Positions 53,575-61,263 of a DNA stretch of 61,263 nt are shown in pieces. A program made the position numbers and the translations under genes. The notes under the pieces were generated by a model. It was not told where the DNA came from and did not search any database. It saw only the letters and a list, made by a program, of their open reading frames with translations. The stretch comes from an uncultured Bizionia sp. (GTDB lineage Bacteria > Bacteroidota > Bacteroidia > Flavobacteriales > Flavobacteriaceae): assembly GCA_947496215.1 (NCBI GenBank), contig CANMCF010000027.1:1-61263 (forward strand). The letters are read 5' to 3'. Each line of letters starts with the position of its first letter. Position 1 is the first letter of the stretch.

Positions 53575-56500
53575 ATGAAAAACATACCCCTGTTACTGTT
53601 TTGCTTTGTAATGTCATTTACATTTGCGCAAGTTCAGTTTAATGAGAATGCTCCATGGATGTCAAGTTTAGACGTTCAAGCAAGGAAAGCATCAAACAAC
53701 CCTGTTACTTTTCAGGAAACCGTAGATGCTTTTAACACATACTGGGAAACAAGAGACCCAAGTGTAAAAGGAAGTGGATACAAACCATTTAAGAGATGGG
53801 AAAACTACTGGAGAAATTTTGTAAAAGAAGATGGTACCCTACCAACCCAACAAGAACTTTGGGATGCTTACCTGAGTCAAAAAGACAATGTTTCACAAAA
53901 AACATTTATGGCAGATTTAAGTGATTGGCAGCCTGTTGGTCCATTCACACACATTAATACAGGATCTTGGTCTTCTGGACAAGGGCGTGTAAATGTCATA
54001 GTAAAAGACGAAGCCAATGCCAATACCTATTATGTTGGAGCTCCAGCTGGAGGGTTTTGGAAAACTACCGACGGAGGAGTCACTTGGAACACCTACACCG
54101 ATTTCTTACCTCAAATTGGAGTTTCAGGAATCGCAGTGGATTATGGAAATCCAGGAACGATATACATTGCTACAGGAGATGATGACGCAGGAGACTCCTA
54201 TAGTGTTGGTGTAATGAAATCCACTGATGGAGGTCTAACATGGAACACGACAGGTTTAAATGCAGGAAACTCTCCCAATAGCATGAATGACATTTACATT
54301 AATCCAAACGATTCGAACATGCTTTGGGTTGCAACAGGAAGTGGTCTATTCAAATCAACAGATGCTGGTGTGACTTGGACATCGAAATTGTCAGGAAACA
54401 TCAAAGACATTAAAATAAAACCGGGAGACACAAATGTTATATATGCCAACAGAAAAAACTTTTCTGGAACAGAATTTTTTAGATCTACAGATGAAGGAGA
54501 ATCCTTTACCAGTATAAGTTCTGGGCTTCCAAGCACAGGTTCGATCAGTAGAATGGTCATAGATGTGACACCAGCCAATCCAAACCTCGTCTATGTGTTG
54601 ACAGCTACCAATGCCAATGGCTTTCAAGGTGTCTATAGATCTGTGGATTCGGGAGTGACATTTACCACTGTGGCAACATCTGGGACTGTTGGGGATATTT
54701 TCGAATCGACGCAAAGTTGGTATGACATGGCATTTGCCGTTTCTGATACCGATGAAAATGAACTGTATACGGGAGTGCTTAATGTTTGGAAGGGAACAGT
54801 TGGTGCAAACGGCCAAGCGGCATTTACAAAAATAAACAACTGGAGCTCACCAGCAAGTGCCACTTATACACATGCGGACATTCACTATTTGCGTTTTTTC
54901 GAAGGAGAATTGCTTGTAGGATCTGATGGAGGTTTCTATAAATCTGACAATGCTGGAGGTAGTTTCTCAGATTTGACTGCAGGAATGCAAATCAGCCAGT
55001 TTTATCGTATAGCTGTATCCAAGCAATCCTCGGATAAGATGGTAGGAGGTTTGCAGGATAACGGAGGACATGCCTATAACAACAACCAATGGCAAAACTA
55101 TTATGGGGCTGATGGTATGGATACGGCAATCGATCCTGGAAATTCCAATTTATATTACGGATTTATCCAAAGTGGAGGAACACTTTACATTTCATCTTCA
55201 TCAGGAGCTGGTATCACAGGAAATGTGGGGAGTCCGAGTGGAGAAAGTGGAAATTGGATCACACCGTTGTTTATGAACAACGAGAGTGAATTGTATTCCG
55301 GTTATGGTAGACTGTATAGGCTGGAGAACAATAGCTGGACAGCAGTTTCTCCAAGTTTTGGTACGAACATAGATGTTTTGGAAATAGATGAGTTGAATCC
55401 AGACAACATCTTTGTTGCTACAGACAGAACATTGAGAAAAAGTACAGATAGAGGAGTAAACTTTACAACCGTAGCATCGACAGCATTTAATCCGAGTATT
55501 CCTTCCAATAGGGTTATTACCTCCATAGAGGTCAATACGGTAGACAGTAATATAGTGTATGTGACATCGTCTGGTACAAACGGTAATGTTTACAAGTCGA
55601 CAGATGGAGGGTTGAATTTCAACAGTATCACCACAGGGTTGCCTAGTGTGACCAAGAACATCATAAAGCATCAAAACCTACATTCGAAAAACCCATTGTT
55701 TCTTGGGACGAACTTAGGTGTCTATAGATATGACGACGATACTTTGGCTTGGGAGTTGTTCAACAACAACTTGCCCAATGTAACTGTGAGAGATCTTGAA
55801 ATAAATGTTTTTGACAACAAGATCACAGCTGCCACATATGGTAGAGGAATATGGCAATCTACAATACCAACAGAGTTGGCTCCTACCGATGTGAAATTGG
55901 TTGATGTCAATGGCATAGGAGCGACAATAGATTGCAATACAAACATAGAGCCACAGATTCTTGTGAAGAACAACGGAGCAAGTACCATAACATCTATAGA
56001 TGTCGTGTACACGATAGATGGAGTGGATTCAAATTACAACTGGACCGGAAGTTTGACTTCCGAAGCAACTACAACGATAACCTTGCCACAATTTTCTTTA
56101 GCGAAGGGGATTCATACCTTTTCAGCAACGGTAACGACATCGAATGATGCCTATGCTGTAAACAACGGTTCCGAGGAAAAGGTGATCTATGCAAATGCGC
56201 CAGGAACTGTTCAGGTCGTAAATACCTTTGAAACCGCTGCAGAAGAGCTGTTGGTTTTCGATGAAGGAGCCACAACTCAATATTGGCAAAGAGGAGTGCC
56301 AACAGGAACTGTTTTAAATGACTCGGCAAACCCTACCAATCAAGTGTACGGAACGAACCTATCAGGTAACCATGGAGACGGCATTAAAAGTTATTTGGTT
56401 ACGGAATGTTACGATTTAACGAGTATGACAAGTCCGGAGATAAAGTTTGACATGGCATTTCAATTAGAACAAGATTGGGATATCGTTTACGTTGAGTATT

Positions 56501-57030
56501 CCACGAATCAAGGAGCCGATTGGGAGGTTTTAGGAGCTGCCACGGATCCTAACTGGTATAACAGCGACAAGTTGCCAGGTGCCGATTGCCTCAATTGCCC
56601 TGGAGCACAATGGACGGGTACCAATGCTACTTTAACAGAATACGTATATAATTTAACATCATTTACCAACCAAGCAAATATGATGTTCAGAATCGTATTC
56701 CATGCAGATCAAGCAGTGAATATGGAAGGAGCCATTGTTGACAACTTGGTAATAAGGGAAAATGCCTTGAGTACCGATGAGTTTGGAGTGGTGAACTTCA
56801 GTATTTACCCTAATCCATCGGAAGGTGTTTTCAACATCAATACGAGAACAAATGATAGCTTTAACATTAGTGTTTATGATGTTACAGGAAAACGTATATT
56901 GGAAAAAACGAACATCATACCCAACAACAATACCTATAAGTTGGATATTGGTGGCTATGTCTCTGGAATTTACCTGTTGAACCTTTCAACTGAAAAAAGC
57001 AAGATAACCAAAAAGCTGATATTGAATTGA
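53575..57030 (+). CDS. Type IX-secreted sortilin/BNR propeller protein
   Basis: The 1151-residue protein has a signal peptide (about 1-19, FTFAQ). A VPS10/sialidase-like propeller (about 120-770) carries many Asp-box-type motifs (TTDGGVTW, STDAGVTW, STDRGVNF). A CARDB-like Ig segment follows (about 775-875), then a region resembling a MAM or carbohydrate-binding sandwich (about 880-1060), and a type IX sorting domain (about 1070-1151, with YPNPSEGVFNI and GIYLLNLS). The family includes surface binding proteins; no sialidase catalytic set is apparent. The promoter region has TAATTTAG at 53547-53554, close to the -7 consensus. Confidence 0.82.
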   Translation: MKNIPLLLFCFVMSFTFAQVQFNENAPWMSSLDVQARKASNNPVTFQETVDAFNTYWETRDPSVKGSGYKPFKRWENYWRNFVKEDGTLPTQQELWDAYLSQKDNVSQKTFMADLSDWQPVGPFTHINTGSWSSGQGRVNVIVKDEANANTYYVGAPAGGFWKTTDGGVTWNTYTDFLPQIGVSGIAVDYGNPGTIYIATGDDDAGDSYSVGVMKSTDGGLTWNTTGLNAGNSPNSMNDIYINPNDSNMLWVATGSGLFKSTDAGVTWTSKLSGNIKDIKIKPGDTNVIYANRKNFSGTEFFRSTDEGESFTSISSGLPSTGSISRMVIDVTPANPNLVYVLTATNANGFQGVYRSVDSGVTFTTVATSGTVGDIFESTQSWYDMAFAVSDTDENELYTGVLNVWKGTVGANGQAAFTKINNWSSPASATYTHADIHYLRFFEGELLVGSDGGFYKSDNAGGSFSDLTAGMQISQFYRIAVSKQSSDKMVGGLQDNGGHAYNNNQWQNYYGADGMDTAIDPGNSNLYYGFIQSGGTLYISSSSGAGITGNVGSPSGESGNWITPLFMNNESELYSGYGRLYRLENNSWTAVSPSFGTNIDVLEIDELNPDNIFVATDRTLRKSTDRGVNFTTVASTAFNPSIPSNRVITSIEVNTVDSNIVYVTSSGTNGNVYKSTDGGLNFNSITTGLPSVTKNIIKHQNLHSKNPLFLGTNLGVYRYDDDTLAWELFNNNLPNVTVRDLEINVFDNKITAATYGRGIWQSTIPTELAPTDVKLVDVNGIGATIDCNTNIEPQILVKNNGASTITSIDVVYTIDGVDSNYNWTGSLTSEATTTITLPQFSLAKGIHTFSATVTTSNDAYAVNNGSEEKVIYANAPGTVQVVNTFETAAEELLVFDEGATTQYWQRGVPTGTVLNDSANPTNQVYGTNLSGNHGDGIKSYLVTECYDLTSMTSPEIKFDMAFQLEQDWDIVYVEYSTNQGADWEVLGAATDPNWYNSDKLPGADCLNCPGAQWTGTNATLTEYVYNLTSFTNQANMMFRIVFHADQAVNMEGAIVDNLVIRENALSTDEFGVVNFSIYPNPSEGVFNINTRTNDSFNISVYDVTGKRILEKTNIIPNNNTYKLDIGGYVSGIYLLNLSTEKSKITKKLILN

Positions 57031-57054
57031 AAATTCATACCTAGCATAAGGATT

Positions 57055-57087
57055 AAAACGTATTCATTGATTTGAATACGTTTTTTT
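57055..57087 (+). terminator. Rho-independent terminator after the propeller gene
   Basis: AAAACGTATTCA (57055-57066) pairs exactly with TGAATACGTTTT (57073-57084), and a T run to 57087 completes it. Confidence 0.85.
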
Positions 57088-57177
57088 GTTAAAAAGTAAA
57101 TCCTAAAATGTTAATTAATCTTTCACTAAAAAATATCTAATTATATTACGTAATTAAAAACTAATCAGAAGGTAATA

Positions 57178-59271
57178 ATGAAAAAACTATCACTCATAGG
57201 CACTTTTGCTTTATTGAGCATCGTAGCTTGTAAAGAAGAGGTTAAACAAGAAGAGACGGCGCTGGCAAAAGCAGAAGTAGAAAAAGTGCCTGGAATTAAT
57301 TTGGACTTTATGGATGTATCTGTAAAAGCTAACGAGGACTTTTTTAGACACGTAAATGGAAAATGGTTGGATACCAATGAAATTCCTGATGACAGAACTT
57401 CTTGGGGAAGTTTTGCAGAGTTGCGTAAAAAGACAGATGCAGATGCCTTGTCGATATTGAAATCCGCAATGTCGGACAACAAGGATTTGGAAAGCATCAA
57501 GGTATTGCCAGGATCAGATCAAGAGAAAGCTGTGCATTTGTTTCAAACCATAATGGATACCATAGGAAGAAACAAACAAGGCTTGGATCCAGTGAAACCA
57601 TATTTGGCTAAGATAGAAGGCATAAACGACATAAACGACTTACTGGCATTCCTAATAGAAATGGAGCCTAAGGGAGGTGCTGGTTTCTTTGGTTTTGGAG
57701 TTGGTTCCGACCCTAAAGACAGTAATAGAAATGTGGCTTATTTGGGAACTGGAGGTTTAGGTTTGCCAGACAGGGATTACTATGTGAAAGATGATGCGGA
57801 TTCCAAGGAAAAGAGAGAGAAATATGTAACTCACATCACTAGGATGCTCCAGTATTTGGGAGATTCCGAGGTGGATGCTGCTACGCAAGCAAAACAAGTC
57901 TTGGCATTTGAAACACGATTGGCCGAACCGAAAATGGATAAGGTGGATCGCCGTGATGCCCGTAAGCGTTACAACCCAAGATCCATTGCCGATTTACAGA
58001 AGATGGTGCCTGCCGTGAATTGGAAAGATTATTTCTCTGGAATAGGAGTAAAGCAATTGGATACCGTAATCGTAAGTGAAGTAAAGTATTTTGATGCGTT
58101 ACAAGGTATTTTGACAGAGAACAACGTGTCCGATTGGAAAGCATATTTGCGTTGGTCCACATTAAACAATGCAGCAGGCTTGTTGACAACGGAATTGAAT
58201 AAGGCAAATTGGGATTTTTATAGTAAAGAACTAAGTGGAGCAAAAAAGCAACGTCCAATGGAGGAAAGAGCATTGCAGACATTAAATGGAACCATCGGTG
58301 AAGCCTTGGGGAAATTGTATGTCGACAAAAAATTTCCACCGGAAGCGAAAGTCAAGGCAGAGAAAATGATCAAGAATGTCATTTTGGCTTTCGAGCACAG
58401 AATCAACAAGTTGGATTGGATGAGTGAAGACACCAAGAAAAAAGCAATTGAAAAATTAAGGGCTACCAAAGTTAAGATTGCATACCCAGACCAATGGAAA
58501 GACTATGCATCATTAAAAATCAATGGTGTTGAAAATGGAGGGTCATATCTTCAAAACATGTTGAGCGCAAGAACTTGGAATTTCAAGGACGATTTGGAGA
58601 AATTAGGGAAGCCTGTGGATAAAAGTGAATGGTTCATGGCGCCACAAGTCGTTAATGCATACTTTAACCCTTCCTACAATGAAATCGTGTTTCCAGCTGC
58701 CATATTGCAACCCCCATTTTACAACTATACGGCGGATGATGCTGTTAACTATGGAGGAATTGGAGCTGTGATTGGTCATGAGATCTCCCATAGTTTTGAC
58801 GATTCCGGATCACGTTACGACAAAGATGGGAATTTGAACAACTGGTGGACGGACGAGGATTTGAAGCAGTTTGAAGGCCTTGGAAAAGCATTGGCAGATC
58901 AATATAGTGCCATCGAAGTATTGCCAGATGTAAACATAAATGGAGAGTTTACATTGGGAGAGAACATTGGAGATCTTGGTGGTGTTCTGGCTGCTTACGA
59001 TGCATTGCAGATGAGTTTTGAAGGCAATAGGCCAGCAGATATAGATGGTTACACGGCAGAACAACGTTTCTTTATGAGTTGGGCAACTGTTTGGCGAACG
59101 AAAATGCGTGAAGATGCCTTGAAGACGAGAATTAAGACAGATCCACACTCACCAGGAATGAATAGGGCCGTACAACCTCTATTGAATGTCGATGCGTTTT
59201 ACGAAGCATTTGACATCAAAGAAGGAGACAAGATGTACATCGCTCCGGAAGATAGAGTTAGAATTTGGTAA
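57178..59271 (+). CDS. M13-family metallopeptidase (neprilysin/PepO type), lipoprotein
   Basis: The 697-residue protein has a lipoprotein-type signal (ALLSIVACKEE, cysteine about 17). The N-terminal M13 domain starts VSVKANEDFFRHVNGKW (about 44-60). The zinc site is GHEISHSFDD (H534, E535, H538) with ENIGD (E595, D599), and the C-terminus is PEDRVRIW. M13 enzymes cut peptides of limited size in the periplasm or at the surface. Length is normal for the family. It is flanked by two terminators and so is a single-gene unit. Confidence 0.9.
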   Translation: MKKLSLIGTFALLSIVACKEEVKQEETALAKAEVEKVPGINLDFMDVSVKANEDFFRHVNGKWLDTNEIPDDRTSWGSFAELRKKTDADALSILKSAMSDNKDLESIKVLPGSDQEKAVHLFQTIMDTIGRNKQGLDPVKPYLAKIEGINDINDLLAFLIEMEPKGGAGFFGFGVGSDPKDSNRNVAYLGTGGLGLPDRDYYVKDDADSKEKREKYVTHITRMLQYLGDSEVDAATQAKQVLAFETRLAEPKMDKVDRRDARKRYNPRSIADLQKMVPAVNWKDYFSGIGVKQLDTVIVSEVKYFDALQGILTENNVSDWKAYLRWSTLNNAAGLLTTELNKANWDFYSKELSGAKKQRPMEERALQTLNGTIGEALGKLYVDKKFPPEAKVKAEKMIKNVILAFEHRINKLDWMSEDTKKKAIEKLRATKVKIAYPDQWKDYASLKINGVENGGSYLQNMLSARTWNFKDDLEKLGKPVDKSEWFMAPQVVNAYFNPSYNEIVFPAAILQPPFYNYTADDAVNYGGIGAVIGHEISHSFDDSGSRYDKDGNLNNWWTDEDLKQFEGLGKALADQYSAIEVLPDVNINGEFTLGENIGDLGGVLAAYDALQMSFEGNRPADIDGYTAEQRFFMSWATVWRTKMREDALKTRIKTDPHSPGMNRAVQPLLNVDAFYEAFDIKEGDKMYIAPEDRVRIW

Positions 59272-59291
59272 AAGGATTCATTATATGACAA

Positions 59292-59320
59292 AAAAAAGCA
59301 ACCCATCGGGTTGCTTTTTT
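59292..59320. terminator. Bidirectional terminator
   Basis: AAAAAAGCAACCC (59292-59304) and GGGTTGCTTTTTT (59308-59320) are exact complements around a 3-base loop, with A and T runs on both sides. It lies between the convergent M13 and TPR genes. Confidence 0.85.
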
Positions 59321-59340
59321 TATTATGCGGTATTTAATTA

Positions 59341-60045
59341 TTAATTCTTAGGTGCTTCTTTTGGTTTAGCTTTCAAAGAAGATATGGCATTCTTGCTTAC
59401 TTGTGCCAAATTGAAATTAGGAGCCAATTTCAAAGCTTCATCCAAAATTAAAATTGCGGCATCGATATTTGCAGCTTTGTCTTCGTTGAATTTTATCAGG
59501 GCTTTCAAATAGGTGAAAGCAGCTTTTAAAGGGACTTGATAAGGTTGTTGAGTCTCATAGAAAGGCATCACCATGTCATCTTTGGAATTGGCAAGGCCAT
59601 AGGCGATATGCTTCCTTGCCTCGATTAGGTTGTTTGTTTGTAAATTCAATTCAGCCAATTCATAGGCAATGTTGGGGTTGGGATTTCGCTTTATGAGCGT
59701 TTCAAAATGTGGGATTGCCAATTTTGGTTGCCCCAAGGCTTTTAAAGATACAGCCTTTACTTCTACTGCCAAATTAGAATCGGTAGTGTTTTGTTCTATT
59801 CCAATGGTGTTTAGAGCCTGCAAATGCTTTCTTTCGTTGAGGTATACATAAGCCAACGTATCTTTTCTAGCTTGAGAAGGAGACAAGATGTTTAAATGTG
59901 TTAAAGCATTGATTACGCCTTGAGCATCACCTTGTACTTTCATTTGTTTGTAATATGCTTCATAATGCTTTGTCAATTCAGAATTGTTCTGAGCTGTTAC
60001 AAGATAACTACCCATTAAAAGCGTCAATACCAATAATCGTTTCAT
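59341..60045 (-). CDS. Secreted TPR-type protein
   Basis: The 234-residue protein has a signal peptide (about 1-18, YLVTAQ). Helical repeats of TPR type follow (about 20-225), for example GQPKLAIPHFETLIKRNPNPNIAYELAELNL. It is probably a periplasmic protein-interaction scaffold; the partner is unknown. It sits 63 bp downstream of the M28-type membrane gene on the same strand, so co-transcription is possible. Confidence 0.7.
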   Translation of the reverse strand: MKRLLVLTLLMGSYLVTAQNNSELTKHYEAYYKQMKVQGDAQGVINALTHLNILSPSQARKDTLAYVYLNERKHLQALNTIGIEQNTTDSNLAVEVKAVSLKALGQPKLAIPHFETLIKRNPNPNIAYELAELNLQTNNLIEARKHIAYGLANSKDDMVMPFYETQQPYQVPLKAAFTYLKALIKFNEDKAANIDAAILILDEALKLAPNFNLAQVSKNAISSLKAKPKEAPKN

Positions 60046-60108
60046 TTTTTTGTTTTTTATAATCTGCCAAAACTATGAAAAATATACATTTAAACTCTTA
60101 AAACAATG

Positions 60109-61191
60109 CTAATTAATGCTAATGGATTGTTTTAGCACAATGGCATCGTTAAGAACGAACGGCTTAGGTATCATGTCGGGTTCCCGTTTTGGTACGTTAA
60201 ATTGATTGTTGTCCAATAAATCGAAAGTGGCTTCATACAGTTCCAAAGTTGTTTTTTGATTTGCGGGAACACTAATAAACAATTCCAGAGGGTCATTGTC
60301 CGAAACATAAAAGCTGAACAATCTGTTGTTTTCACGCTTTTCGAATACAAACTCAGAATCTTCTGATCTATGTGCATCTACTCCATTTATTTTAAATGAA
60401 TTGTATACGTTGGTTGAGTCCGAGAACATTTCCATTCGTTGGCCTTTACGACTAGACATTATGCAAATGTTGAGGTGTCTTTTATTTGCAATTATGGTAT
60501 CGTTGGAAATTTCAATCCTTGGTTTTGGAATGGATTTTATGGGAGCCTTCTTCGTGTGGGTAAACCCTGAAGCGTATTTGCTGTTGAATATGTTTTTATT
60601 TAAATCGGAAGCATTGTCTGGCTCGTCTCCCAAGAATCTTTCTGTCCAAGCATCCAAAGCATTATCATAAGTTGCCCAAACGGCTGTATTGTCATCTGTA
60701 TCCAAGACATAGATCAAACTATTAGGTTTAGGGTTTTCTGGTGTGAAGTTAGAATTGAAGTGAGCCTTGAAGAAGAAAAGGACTCCAAAAAATAGGAGTA
60801 GATGCCCCAAACGGTTTTTGTGTTTGAAAAAGCCAAAGACGGGAAGTGTAAAACCTAATATGAGTACAGTGAAAATAGCGCTTACATACAGAATATTCAA
60901 ACCTAGTCCAACGGGAAACATTTTTACGAATGGAGACATGACAAATAATACAGGTATGCACAACAAGGCCATGGCCACCGGGTTTGGTTTTTGTTGTCGC
61001 AACAACAAGAATAAGGATAACAAGGCAAATAGTACAGGGATGACAAAGAAGCTGGCTCCTTTTAGATTAAACACAATGATTGTACAGATGATTAACCATA
61101 ATGCAATAGGTGCCACGAGCAAACTTGCAGTATTTGAAGAGGAGGTGTGTAACTTGTGGTACAAATAAAAACAAATGGAGAGGTTTAACAA
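60109..61191 (-). CDS. Membrane/C-terminal half of an M28-type peptidase (possibly truncated)
   Basis: The 360-residue frame begins at a TTG. It has about six membrane helices (about 1-155), a linker, and an extracytoplasmic beta domain (about 160-360, with VLDTDDNTAVWATYDNALD and IPKPFVLNDAIVLKQSI). This is what I know as the second half of the ~750-residue membrane M28 peptidases of flavobacteria; the metal-binding half is absent. A TAG stop lies in the same frame 11 codons upstream, and the ten codons between encode hydrophobic residues that continue the first helix. So it may be a stand-alone remnant, a gene broken by a stop, or a separate gene with an unusual start. Confidence 0.6.
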   Translation of the reverse strand: MLNLSICFYLYHKLHTSSSNTASLLVAPIALWLIICTIIVFNLKGASFFVIPVLFALLSLFLLLRQQKPNPVAMALLCIPVLFVMSPFVKMFPVGLGLNILYVSAIFTVLILGFTLPVFGFFKHKNRLGHLLLFFGVLFFFKAHFNSNFTPENPKPNSLIYVLDTDDNTAVWATYDNALDAWTERFLGDEPDNASDLNKNIFNSKYASGFTHTKKAPIKSIPKPRIEISNDTIIANKRHLNICIMSSRKGQRMEMFSDSTNVYNSFKINGVDAHRSEDSEFVFEKRENNRLFSFYVSDNDPLELFISVPANQKTTLELYEATFDLLDNNQFNVPKREPDMIPKPFVLNDAIVLKQSISIN

Positions 61192-61221
61192 AGAACTGAG
61201 GTTAAAAACAAGTAAAATACA

Positions 61222-61263
61222 CTAATTTTTAGCCAACATACTTCTGTAATCGTCATCATAAGG
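61222..61263 (-). CDS. Partial C-terminus of an upstream gene
   Basis: Thirteen codons read from the window edge on the minus strand give PYDDDYRSMLAKN and then TAG. This looks like a natural protein end, but it is too short to identify. It is in frame with the M28-type frame downstream, so it could instead be the other side of an interrupted gene. Confidence 0.35.
   Translation of the reverse strand, partial: PYDDDYRSMLAKN

Noticed and set aside
1-61263. CRISPR arrays, IS elements, tRNA or rRNA genes, prophage.
   Set aside because: No array of short spaced repeats, transposase motif, tRNA cloverleaf or phage structural/integrase gene was seen. The only tandem repeats are the 410-bp units and the 51-bp coding units.

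Overview
The window comes from a member of the Bacteroidota, most likely a marine Flavobacteriaceae. Three things point there: low GC, Por/type IX sorting domains at the ends of two large secreted proteins (positions 1101-3710 and 53575-57030), and Bacteroidota-type -7 boxes (TAnnTTTG) a short distance before many genes. There are no rRNA or tRNA genes, insertion sequences, phage genes or CRISPR arrays that I can see. About 42 protein genes are annotated.

Layout. (a) 1-1000: three tandem ~410-bp repeats, each carrying a promoter-like box, a hairpin and a Rho-independent terminator. They look like a tandem small-RNA family. (b) 1101-3710: a type IX-secreted propeller protein. (c) 3988-17382: a probable exopolysaccharide locus built in three divergent blocks: TPR/outer-membrane barrel; two STAS proteins, a flippase and a GT4; GH5, an Ig-like protein and a giant GT-C-like membrane protein; a polyprenyl-phosphate-sugar-type GT2; and a small membrane protein. 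Three of its plus-strand promoters share a motif placed 53-54 bp before the -7 box. (d) 17432-35613: a one-strand fucose regulon with four GH29 and one GH95 fucosidases, a FucP symporter and every step of the non-phosphorylating L-fucose route to pyruvate and L-lactate. It also holds an L-lactate-oxidase-like flavoenzyme, an alkaline-phosphatase-superfamily lipoprotein and an AraC regulator. A PNGase F homologue is read divergently from it, which suggests fucosylated N-glycans as one food source.

(e) 37582-44373, minus strand, is the most unusual part. It is an operon of an FGE/SUMF1-like lipoprotein without the catalytic cysteines, a 1266-residue fusion of a DyP-type haem peroxidase to a complete glycyl-radical enzyme, an EndoU (XendoU-like) ribonuclease with a lamin-tail-like domain, and a small membrane-anchored protein. 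No glycyl-radical activase is encoded anywhere in the window. The shared promoter region holds repeated GGGTATTCCTT elements. I do not know a described system with this composition.

(f) 44641-61263: an SH3 protein, a LytS/LytTR-type two-component pair with a sensor propeller, a repeat-rich S74-chaperone surface protein, an SDR-type threonine dehydrogenase, two lipoproteins, a type IX-secreted propeller protein, an M13 peptidase, a TPR protein, and the membrane half of an M28-type peptidase preceded by an in-frame stop.

Functions are assigned from recognisable family motifs in the translated sequence; no database search was possible. Links between genes, such as Pel-like export, regulator targets or the role of the peroxidase-radical enzyme operon, are inference.
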